Part shown: positions 42,951-50,920 of the stretch, in pieces
Layout: every line of letters starts with the position of its first letter
Position numbering within the stretch: the first letter of the stretch is position 1
Source: Bacteroidales bacterium
GTDB taxonomy: Bacteria; Bacteroidota; Bacteroidia; Bacteroidales; Bacteroidaceae
Direction: 5' to 3'
NCBI GenBank assembly: GCA_024690405.1
Contig: JAILCU010000050.1
Location: 1-50,920 of the forward strand
Length of the DNA: 50,920 bases
The notes under the pieces: model-generated
The model's input: only the letters and a program-made list of their open reading frames with translations
What the model was told of the DNA's origin: nothing
The model's database searches: none
Made by a program: the position numbers and the translations under genes

Positions 42951-43072
42951 TACGACCCGTCGCATCGTCCTTTACGACCCGTCGCCTGAGCCTCTGCGAC
43001 CTGATGCATTGGCCTCTGCGACCTGATGCATTGTCCTTTGCGACCCGTCGCATCGGTCTCTGCGACTATATG
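42951..43072. repeat. 22-bp tandem repeat array B (5 units plus a partial)
   Basis: Units start at 42951, 42973, 42995, 43017 and 43039, with a partial sixth at 43061. The core is TGCGACCCGTCGCAT or a variant; in unit 5 TGCGAC-CC-GTCGCA is a perfect six-base dyad. Period, core and orientation match array A at 11259-11412. Confidence 0.88.
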
Positions 43073-43273
43073 TCCGGAGTTCTCTGAACAAATCTGTTCT
43101 AAATAAGGTATGTTTATTTTGTCTGTTCAAATCTTCGCTTTCACCTTTTTTGTGTTCATCTTTTCTGTCCTTTTCCTCCCCTCTTTTCTGACAATCTCTT
43201 TCTTTTCGTGCTTTTTTTTGTCGTTTTTCATTGAAAATTCTTCGCGCGTGCATGTACATATTAAAAAATACAT

Positions 43274-43281
43274 TACCTTTG
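43274..43281 (+). promoter_or_regulatory. Bacteroidetes-type -7 box for the 1007-residue protein
   Basis: TACCTTTG, 47 bases before the start at 43329. No -33 TTTG at the standard distance. Confidence 0.5.
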
Positions 43282-43328
43282 CACACCAAATGAAAATAAC
43301 AACTAACTAACTCTCTCAATCAGCAAAA

Positions 43329-46300
43329 ATGAAACGAAAAAGACTACTACAAACAGTCTTCTTCCTCGCTGCGGTGGCGGCGGGGGCAATGTGGCCTTTA
43401 GGGGCTATGGGACAAGGATGGACAGCCAGTGAAGTGGCTGTAGGAGATTATTATCTTTACAATGTAGGGGCAGAAGCGTTTCTGACCAATGGTTCTAGTT
43501 GGGGTACTCACGCAGCTCTTTCCAATGAGGGATTTGTTGTCACCCTTGCTTCCTCAAGTGATGGGGCTTACACTATTAGTACGAACAGCAAGTATTCAGG
43601 TAAATATTTTACCGACAATGGATATGTTGATACAGGTTCATCAACAAATTGGACTTTCGAGGCTGTGAGCGGTTTGACAAACATCTATAAGCTTAAAACT
43701 GCAGGTGGCTCGTATGCTTATGCAGCCACTGGCAAATATAACGTGGAATTAGGAGATGACCCAGGCACGAGCATGGGTTACTGGAAACTTGTAACGGCTT
43801 CAAATCGTTCTGCCTATTCACAGGGTTCATCTTCAAATCCTTTTGATCTGACCTATATGATGACGAACACGAGGTTTGATTCTAGTACCTCAGGCTGGAC
43901 AGGCGATTGCACCCGTGGTGGAAATACAAGTGGAACAAATGGCAACGTGTCATCTTTTGATAATTTTAATCCCTGTGTTGAACGTTATCATGCTGCTACT
44001 AATGTTTATCAGACTGTAGTAGTTCCCTCTGGTTACTATCGCGTGAAATGCCAGGGATTTTATCGGGCTGATACGGGTAGCAGTTCTTCTTCCGTATTAT
44101 ATGCCAACGATGCATCTGTAGATTTGTGCATATTTAATGCTGATGGTCAGGGCACAACAGCTAACATGGCTGGCGCCTCCACTGCTTTCTCGGCAGGTGA
44201 GTATGTTAATAGCGTTGATGTAAAGGTGTCAAACGGTTCCCTGACTGTTGGAGTGAAAACAGATGATACCAACAATTGGACGATTTTTGATAACTTCCAG
44301 ATCTTTTATCTCGGTTCTATTTCAGCAGACGACCTTTCTGCAGGCGATGATTGCACGAGTCTGTATGTCACCAACCCCGGCTTTGAGAATGGCGATGCCA
44401 CAGGTTGGACCATATCGAGCAATAATGACACAGGCGTCTATTCTACAAGCAACTCCACCTATGCTACTATCGGTTCAACTGGCTCTTACCTGCTCAACAA
44501 CTGGTGGACAGGCACGCCTTTGACACAAAATATCGGCACATTGCCCGCTGGTGCCTATTTGCTTACGGCAGATGTGGCCACTGGCAACAGCGCATCGGAA
44601 GTCGGCACCCTTTACCTGAATGCCAACAACAACTACAGCACGGGCTACGTGTCGTCAAACAACAAAATCTTTGGCACCGAACGACTTGCCTTCTATGCTG
44701 ACGGCTCAACCGACGTAACCATCGGTCTGCGCGGCGGTGAGGATGCTACAATAAATGCCGACGGATCTGTCACGAAAGGGGCGGTCAACGAAAGCGGATA
44801 TTGGTGGTACAAGACCGACAACTTCACGATGACCTATCTGGGAAATACTGCTGACGAACTGGCAAGCTACCTCAGCACTTTGGCTGTGACCAATGCTCCC
44901 TACAGCGATATATCTGCGGATGACGATCCCACAGACTACACCACCTATTACAATATTTACAGTGCTTACACAAGCGGCAATACCATCACCGAACTGGTTA
45001 CTGCTATCAATTATATCGTCAATGAATATGACGACTACTGCTGGGCGAATGCCAGTGTTACACATCCCGTTGAGCTCACTGACGATATCATAAGCGGAGC
45101 TGACTGCACAAGCAATGATTCATGGCCCGGCAGCGGACGTACAACGGCCACCGGTACTTATTATGACGGGACTTCCCGAACTTACTTCACACAGAACCAC
45201 GAGACTGGTGCAGCTCGATCGCAGAGTGTCACCATCCTGTATGAAGGTGCTTATCTGCTGCGCACAATTGTCCGGCCAGTGGCAGCTGCCTCCTATGCCA
45301 CTATCTCTATCTCTGACCAAAGCACGACAACATCTGGCATTCAGACGGGCGACGCCAATATCGGAAACGGTTGGGCGTATAACGATGTATATTTCTTTGA
45401 AAGCGGCATCAACCAGGCTACGACGATTTCTATAAATCTTTCCAATGCCAACAGCAGCCGTGAGGCAGACTGTGGCGAAATGCATCTGTATTATATCGGT
45501 AGGAACGTGGATACTACAAAGGATGGCGTGCATTCCTATTATGGCAACTATGCCACAGCACCAGCCCTGGAACTGACTGATGACGTGCCTGTGGTGGATG
45601 TTACGAATGCCACCTTCACCTCCGGTTCATCAACAGTAACTTTCACCAACCCCAACGGACTGGTGTTCGTAAGCGATGATGCCCAGACATTGGCATCTAA
45701 GAATGAGGTCATTGGTACAACTTGCGCTACGTTGTCGCTTGAAGATGGACACCCCTTCATCAATCCCACTAGCTTCACGGCTACGAGTGCCACCTATACA
45801 CTCTCGGCACTGGCTGATGGTAAGTTTGCAACACTCATCCTGCCGTTTACAGCCACAGCTCCCAGCGGAACAGCCTACGCCCTCGATCAAGGCATCGACC
45901 TCCTCGATGGAAATGTTTATGGTACATCGACCTCTATTGCAGCCAATACTCCCGTCCTGGTTACTGCCGCAGGTGATTACACAGGCAGCAGCGTGACGGT
46001 TTCAGCTGTGACCTCCGGCACTACTTATACCAACGGCGAACTGGTTGGTGTTTATCAGGCAACTACTGCACCTGCAAGCTCTTACGTTCTGCAGAATCAC
46101 ACTTCGCGTGGCGTAGCCTTCTATCTTGTTGGCTCCACTCAGCCCACCGTCAATCCCTTCCGCGCTTACATCAAGGCACAGTCGAGCAACGTCAAGGCCA
46201 TCAACGTTGTGTTTGATGAAGACGGCATTGAAACGCTCTCCGATGAAGCGGTGAAAGGCAAGGTAGAGATTTTCAACCTGGCAGGTCAGCGCCTGAGCCA

Positions 46301-46352
46301 ACTTCAGCGCGGCGTGAATATCATTAATGGAAAAAAAGTCGTCATGAAATAA
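43329..46352 (+). CDS. large secreted protein with jelly-roll modules and sorting-like tail
   Basis: 1007 residues with a signal peptide ending AMGQ. Very rich in Ser, Thr, Gly, Asn and Tyr. An N-terminal segment with a ricin-like look (about 30-160) is followed by at least three jelly-roll, CBM-like modules; two end in the same type of strand (NWTIFDNFQIFYLG near 330 and WWYKTDNFTMTYLG near 500) and begin with a TNxxF motif (TNTRFDSSTSGW, TNPGFENGDATGW). The C-terminus has the shared tail (IFNLAGQRL ... RGVNIINGKKVVMK). No catalytic motif is recognised. The first third looks more AT-rich than the rest. Likely an extracellular binding or adhesion protein; function not known. Confidence 0.75.
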   Translation: MKRKRLLQTVFFLAAVAAGAMWPLGAMGQGWTASEVAVGDYYLYNVGAEAFLTNGSSWGTHAALSNEGFVVTLASSSDGAYTISTNSKYSGKYFTDNGYVDTGSSTNWTFEAVSGLTNIYKLKTAGGSYAYAATGKYNVELGDDPGTSMGYWKLVTASNRSAYSQGSSSNPFDLTYMMTNTRFDSSTSGWTGDCTRGGNTSGTNGNVSSFDNFNPCVERYHAATNVYQTVVVPSGYYRVKCQGFYRADTGSSSSSVLYANDASVDLCIFNADGQGTTANMAGASTAFSAGEYVNSVDVKVSNGSLTVGVKTDDTNNWTIFDNFQIFYLGSISADDLSAGDDCTSLYVTNPGFENGDATGWTISSNNDTGVYSTSNSTYATIGSTGSYLLNNWWTGTPLTQNIGTLPAGAYLLTADVATGNSASEVGTLYLNANNNYSTGYVSSNNKIFGTERLAFYADGSTDVTIGLRGGEDATINADGSVTKGAVNESGYWWYKTDNFTMTYLGNTADELASYLSTLAVTNAPYSDISADDDPTDYTTYYNIYSAYTSGNTITELVTAINYIVNEYDDYCWANASVTHPVELTDDIISGADCTSNDSWPGSGRTTATGTYYDGTSRTYFTQNHETGAARSQSVTILYEGAYLLRTIVRPVAAASYATISISDQSTTTSGIQTGDANIGNGWAYNDVYFFESGINQATTISINLSNANSSREADCGEMHLYYIGRNVDTTKDGVHSYYGNYATAPALELTDDVPVVDVTNATFTSGSSTVTFTNPNGLVFVSDDAQTLASKNEVIGTTCATLSLEDGHPFINPTSFTATSATYTLSALADGKFATLILPFTATAPSGTAYALDQGIDLLDGNVYGTSTSIAANTPVLVTAAGDYTGSSVTVSAVTSGTTYTNGELVGVYQATTAPASSYVLQNHTSRGVAFYLVGSTQPTVNPFRAYIKAQSSNVKAINVVFDEDGIETLSDEAVKGKVEIFNLAGQRLSQLQRGVNIINGKKVVMK

Positions 46353-46409
46353 TATACTCACCCCAATCTTTCCAGAATGAGAGTGGGGAGATGCATTAAG
46401 GATAAGGAT

Positions 46410-46586
46410 ATGAAAAAGATATATCAAAAACCTGACATCGAGGTGATTAAGATGATAGCGGATGGCAAGTTGTGCGGAGTCAGTGGAGCTACTGATCCAA
46501 AAGCCATAAATAATGAAGGTGAAGAAAGCTTAGATGTTAAACAACACTTCTATTCCAACAACTCTTTCGATTGGGAGGATTGGTGA
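46410..46586 (+). CDS. 58-residue peptide of unknown function
   Basis: Starts MKKIYQKPDIEVIKMIADG and ends NNSFDWEDW. The MKKxYxxPxIEV opening and an acidic, aromatic C-terminus recall the many small orphan proteins found beside surface-protein genes in Bacteroidetes, but I cannot name a family. It contains GVSG at residues 25-28 and one Cys (24). It lies 57 bases after the 1007-residue gene and 39 bases before the PI-PLC lipoprotein gene, so all may be cotranscribed. A longer start at 46377 is less likely. Confidence 0.65.
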   Translation: MKKIYQKPDIEVIKMIADGKLCGVSGATDPKAINNEGEESLDVKQHFYSNNSFDWEDW

Positions 46587-46625
46587 TTCTCCCGGTAAAG
46601 TGTATAACATATAATATTCTGACTT

Positions 46626-48662
46626 ATGAAATACAACATTAAATATATGTGTTTGATGGCTGCAGCCTTGTTCGTTGGCGCGTGCAGCAGCGAAGAGGAA
46701 GTGGCGGCATCGCAGACCGAACCGACAGGGGCTGGTCAGACGGTAGGCTTTGTCAGCACCATCAGTGACGAACTCGAAATTCTTCCCACCGAAGACCTGG
46801 ACGGCAACGCCGCCGCCACCCGTTCCTCCATGTCCGATGGCGCTTTCGGCACCTGGTCTACAACGGATAAAATCAGCATCAGCGACGGAACGCTGATTTA
46901 TACTTATCTGCCTGTAGAAAGCAGTATCAATGGTGCAAATTGCTCCTTTGAGAGCAAGACATCCAGCAGTTTTGCACTCGACGAGGAATGCACATTCTAT
47001 GCCTTCTATCCCGCAGATGCCGTGCTCGGATGGAATGGCTCCACCCTCACCACTATGATTTATACCGAGCAGGACTACACAGAGAACTGCGAGAACAGCG
47101 GCGTAATGGGTCCGTATATGGCTGCAGCGGCTACCACCACTAACGGCGGCTCAAGCGCCTCATTCACCTTCGGACACGTCTGTTCGGTGATAGATGTGGA
47201 CTTCTCATCTATCACAAGCGAGACCGTGGATGCCGTTAGCATCTATGCCAACTCACAAGTGAGCATCGCCGGCAAACTGACCTACAATGCTTCCACTAAG
47301 GCTGCCAGCGTTTATACGAACGATGGCACGGGCTATAGTTACAGCACCCAGAGCGAGATGATTCGCGTCAGCAACATCACAAGCGGGGCCACTTACGCCC
47401 GCTTCTATGTATTGCCCGTAGCGCAGACCGGCGGATTTACCATTACGGTTCATACCACAGCCGGTAATTACTATACGAAGTCATCGTCAACGGCTGTCGG
47501 AACGGCTTCTGTAAATTCAGATTATCTCGCTTCTGTTTCAGGCGTCTCCTCAGGCTCTGCTTGCAAACCTTATTATAAGAAGTATAATTTTGGAAGCACT
47601 ACAAGCACCAATGTCAGAACGATGAACTGGATGGCTATGATTCCAGGAAATATCAAGTTCAATCATCTGAGTATTCCTGGAACGCATGATGCTGCAACGA
47701 GTGGATGTACAAGTTATACGAACTATACAATTTGTCAGGATTACACCATTGCTCAGCAGCTTGAAATGGGCTGCCGCGCTTTCGACTTGCGGCCTACGAC
47801 TAGTACAAATAATGGTGATCCTTATATTTATCATGGAAGTTATACTACTAACGTAACGTTAGGAGAGGCTTTGTCTGCAATAACTACTTTCCTTGCGGCT
47901 AATCCAACAGAAACAGCATTCGTCCTCATACACGAAGAGAATTCCGATTCTCATTCAACAGACTGGTCGAATTATGTTTGGACGATAGTGAATAACTATT
48001 CCAGTTCTATTGCATCTTATGGATGGAAAGGCAATCTGAATCCGTGTCGAGGAAAGATGGTCGTTATCTTCAGGGATGCATACACAGATGGTACTAATAC
48101 AGGTGACCTCGGTTGTGGAAAAGTAGGCTGGGGAAGCTCGTTCGCAGCCAAAAGCATTCTATACGGAACGAGTAGCAGTTCATCAGATTCATATAATCTG
48201 TGGTATCAGGATGAATATGAATATACATCAAGTTCTTATGCGAGTGATAAATTGTCAAACCTGGAAACTATGTTGACAAATTATATTTCTGCTAATGAGA
48301 CGGATGCTACTAAATTGTATGTCAATAATACAAATGCTATCAAAGGCTATAGTCTGCTTGGTAATGTTATTATTAATACAGATCTGACAACAACAGCGGC
48401 AGCAATCAACTCCGCCGTCCTCGGCTCCACCACCTTCACCGGCCACACCGGCCGTTTCGGCATCATGATGACCGACTTCCTCTTCTCCTCTTCCTATTAC
48501 GGAGACCAGATGTTCGACCTCATCCACGAGCAGAACTTCAAGTACGTCTATACCAACCGCACTCGCTGCACCACCTCCACTGCCTCTGGCACAGATACCG
48601 GAGTTGATGTCGCTGCTGATGAATACGCAGACGGAACAACTGTTTACATAAAGCAGCGTTAA
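46626..48662 (+). CDS. fimbrillin-like lipoprotein fused to a PI-PLC domain
   Basis: 678 residues. Lipobox VGAC (Cys20) followed by SSEEE suggests a surface-exposed lipoprotein. Residues about 35-305 resemble the Mfa-like/fimbrillin family (ATRSSMSDGAFGTW, ECTFYAFYPAD, FTFGHVCSVIDVDFSSI). Residues about 335-650 are a phosphatidylinositol-specific phospholipase C X-type barrel: HLSIPGTHDAATSG (His354), MGCRAFDLRP and YIYHGSY (His403); the two histidines are 49 apart, matching the bacterial catalytic pair. By family it would cleave PI or GPI-like lipids. The lipase segment 47560-48390 is visibly AT-richer than the sequence on each side, with an abrupt change near 48395. Confidence 0.85.
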   Translation: MKYNIKYMCLMAAALFVGACSSEEEVAASQTEPTGAGQTVGFVSTISDELEILPTEDLDGNAAATRSSMSDGAFGTWSTTDKISISDGTLIYTYLPVESSINGANCSFESKTSSSFALDEECTFYAFYPADAVLGWNGSTLTTMIYTEQDYTENCENSGVMGPYMAAAATTTNGGSSASFTFGHVCSVIDVDFSSITSETVDAVSIYANSQVSIAGKLTYNASTKAASVYTNDGTGYSYSTQSEMIRVSNITSGATYARFYVLPVAQTGGFTITVHTTAGNYYTKSSSTAVGTASVNSDYLASVSGVSSGSACKPYYKKYNFGSTTSTNVRTMNWMAMIPGNIKFNHLSIPGTHDAATSGCTSYTNYTICQDYTIAQQLEMGCRAFDLRPTTSTNNGDPYIYHGSYTTNVTLGEALSAITTFLAANPTETAFVLIHEENSDSHSTDWSNYVWTIVNNYSSSIASYGWKGNLNPCRGKMVVIFRDAYTDGTNTGDLGCGKVGWGSSFAAKSILYGTSSSSSDSYNLWYQDEYEYTSSSYASDKLSNLETMLTNYISANETDATKLYVNNTNAIKGYSLLGNVIINTDLTTTAAAINSAVLGSTTFTGHTGRFGIMMTDFLFSSSYYGDQMFDLIHEQNFKYVYTNRTRCTTSTASGTDTGVDVAADEYADGTTVYIKQR

Positions 48663-48709
48663 GAGAAAACGTTTTTTTCTTTATGCAAAAAAGGGACAAT
48701 AAAAACAAA

Positions 48710-49573
48710 ATGAAATTGCGGCTGATCCTCACCGCATTGTGCGGGAGGATGGCCTCTTGGTGTCTGCTCCTCTTGTGCACCTTTACCGCTTTTGCGCAGG
48801 ACGTCCCTAATGCCATGGTGCTGCATCAGACTGATGGCAAGGCAATACAAATGGGCATTGCGGACATCGACTGCATCACCTTTACAGGAGCTGTGGCTGA
48901 GGCCATGCCTGCGAGCGGAGTTCCTGTTGCTGTAGAACCTGGCGTCTCAATGCTGATCTATCAGAAGTCATCAGCAGCCCCTCTTTCTTATCTGCTTGAC
49001 AATATCGAGTGGATTGATTTCGCCTCTGTTCCAGCGACCGAACTCTACGAAGCCGTGGATCTCGGACTCTCCGTATGTTGGGCTGCTTTCAATATCGGTG
49101 CCTCCTCACCTGAAGAATATGGTGATTTCTTCGCCTGGGGCGAGACAAAAGCCAAGAGTCGCTATACTGAGAGTTCCTATTCCTATTATAAAAAAGGGCA
49201 GTACGAATACATCGGCGTGAATATCTGCGGCACTAAATACGATGCGGCCCGACAAGCGTGGGGTGGACTTTGGCGACTACCTGCACGCAGCGAAGTTGCA
49301 GAACTCACGAGCCAATGCACCTGGACAGCCGAAACGCTCAATGGTGTCAGTGGCTACCGCGTGACGGGTCCGAATGGCAACAGCATCTTTTTGCCGGCTG
49401 CCGGTTATCAGAACGGCACCGGGCGCAAAGAGGTGGGCACCGGTGGCTTCTATTGGTCGGGCAATCTCGACCGGTCCATGACTTCGACCGCTTACAACCT
49501 CAACTTCCGCGGTTACAGCGACGACTGGTCTGCCAACCGCTTCTATGGTTTCTCCGTCAGGGCGGTGAGGTGA
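48710..49573 (+). CDS. Fib_succ_major-type secreted protein
   Basis: 287 residues from the ATG at 48710 (an in-frame ATG at 48683 would precede a worse signal). The signal ends TAFAQ. Residues about 25-105 contain two short repeats around IADIDCITF and LDNIEWIDF, as found in Bacteroidales surface proteins. Residues about 112-287 match the Fibrobacter succinogenes major paralogous domain (DLGLSVCWAAFNIG, YGDFFAWGETK, WGGLWRLPARSEVAEL, GNSIFLPAAGY, FYGFSVRAVR), a C-type-lectin-like fold of unknown role. It ends the surface-protein cluster; a terminator follows at 49671. Confidence 0.8.
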   Translation: MKLRLILTALCGRMASWCLLLLCTFTAFAQDVPNAMVLHQTDGKAIQMGIADIDCITFTGAVAEAMPASGVPVAVEPGVSMLIYQKSSAAPLSYLLDNIEWIDFASVPATELYEAVDLGLSVCWAAFNIGASSPEEYGDFFAWGETKAKSRYTESSYSYYKKGQYEYIGVNICGTKYDAARQAWGGLWRLPARSEVAELTSQCTWTAETLNGVSGYRVTGPNGNSIFLPAAGYQNGTGRKEVGTGGFYWSGNLDRSMTSTAYNLNFRGYSDDWSANRFYGFSVRAVR

Positions 49574-49670
49574 GTTGCCTTGGGGCGCTTGGCGCAGCGT
49601 GTGGCTTTTACACAACGGACTCTAAATGCTTAACTATAAAGCAGACTCTCCACTCACAACTAATAAAAAG

Positions 49671-49703
49671 CAGCCATTTCGTCCTCGGAATGGCTGTTTT
49701 TTT
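49671..49703 (+). terminator. Rho-independent terminator
   Basis: CAGCCATTTC (49671-49680) pairs with GGAATGGCTG (49687-49696; one G-T pair), followed by seven T. It closes the 43329-49573 cluster and isolates nifJ. Confidence 0.88.
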
Positions 49704-49732
49704 GTCCATTCACACTTTTTTGCCACCTCTGT

Positions 49733-49763
49733 TTTGCATTCTCGCGGATTATCACTACCTTTG
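49733..49763 (+). promoter_or_regulatory. promoter (TTTG-N19-TACCTTTG) of nifJ
   Basis: TTTG 49733-49736 and TACCTTTG 49756-49763 with 19 bases between, 51 bases before the nifJ start. Confidence 0.72.
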
Positions 49764-49802
49764 CACCCGTCTAACAAGACTTTACCAAACAAAAAACTAT
49801 AA

Positions 49803-50920
<1,118 letters not shown>

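Larger units (their letters stand above)
42509..43328. other. gene-free, repeat-rich interval
   Basis: 820 bases without a credible gene. In order it contains an AT-rich hairpin, DnaA-box-like TGTGGTTA copies with a 12-bp palindrome, a 32-bp inverted repeat of TTCCACG motifs, the second 22-bp tandem array, a pyrimidine-rich tract (about 43110-43240) and the promoter of the 1007-residue protein. The layout resembles 10847-11921. Confidence 0.75.

Noticed and set aside
42753-42989. Short frames in the second repeat-rich gap
   Set aside because: They consist of inverted-repeat and array sequence and lack start context.
42951-43072. Possible CRISPR array
   Set aside because: Units are contiguous with no spacers, repeats are too short, and no cas gene is present.

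Overview
The window reads as chromosomal DNA of a saccharolytic, anaerobic member of the Bacteroidales, most like Prevotella in the broad sense. The clues are many upstream -7 boxes of the Bacteroidetes type (TAnnTTTG, several with a TTTG 19 bases upstream), a cobalamin-uptake operon with a BtuG-type surface lipoprotein, regulators built on the sensor half of hybrid two-component systems, a pyruvate:ferredoxin oxidoreductase, and a short C-terminal tail (YDLxGRxV ... KGVYIxxGKKVVVK type) on four secreted proteins. No species can be named from sequence reading alone.

Positions 1-19700 and 26200-33120 form two blocks of pectin-related glycan degradation genes. The first has a minus-strand operon (carboxylesterase, GH88-DUF2264 fusion, GH51 arabinofuranosidase running off the left edge), a divergent GH53 endo-galactanase followed by a membrane AraC-type regulator, a second minus-strand operon (GH28-like beta-helix protein, alginate-lyase-family protein, GH43) and a divergent lipoprotein GH88. 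The second has a 1415-residue LamG plus alginate-lyase-family protein, paralogous to the one in the first block, divergent from a second regulator of the same kinase-less design. Galactan, arabinan and galacturonan/unsaturated uronide side chains (rhamnogalacturonan-like pectin) are the likely substrates. No SusC/SusD pair lies in the window.

Between the two blocks are an L,D-transpeptidase lipoprotein (minus strand) and an aromatic amino-acid operon: pheA, an aminotransferase, a DAHP synthase-chorismate mutase fusion and tyrA. The operon is preceded by a 19-codon Phe/Tyr-rich leader peptide, a terminator and a perfectly matched 11-base antiterminator, which together make a ribosome-stalling attenuator. 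A frameshifted DUF559 remnant lies inside the operon.

Positions 33440-41200 carry a cobalamin riboswitch followed by btuB, btuG, btuF and btuC, then a secreted endonuclease/exonuclease/phosphatase-family protein and an ATP-grasp-like protein; no btuD ATPase gene is present in the run. A stand-alone AAA ATPase follows. Positions 43300-49600 hold a surface/secreted set of low-complexity Ser/Thr/Tyr-rich proteins: a 1007-residue protein with jelly-roll domains, a 58-residue peptide, a fimbrillin-like lipoprotein fused to a PI-PLC domain, and a Fib_succ_major-type protein. The window ends inside nifJ.

Two gene-free intervals (10847-11921 and 42509-43328) are packed with repeats. Both contain an array of 22-bp tandem repeats of the same sequence family, built around a CGAC-NN-GTCG dyad, which I cannot assign to any known element. 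These arrays and the Phe/Tyr attenuator are the most interesting non-coding features.
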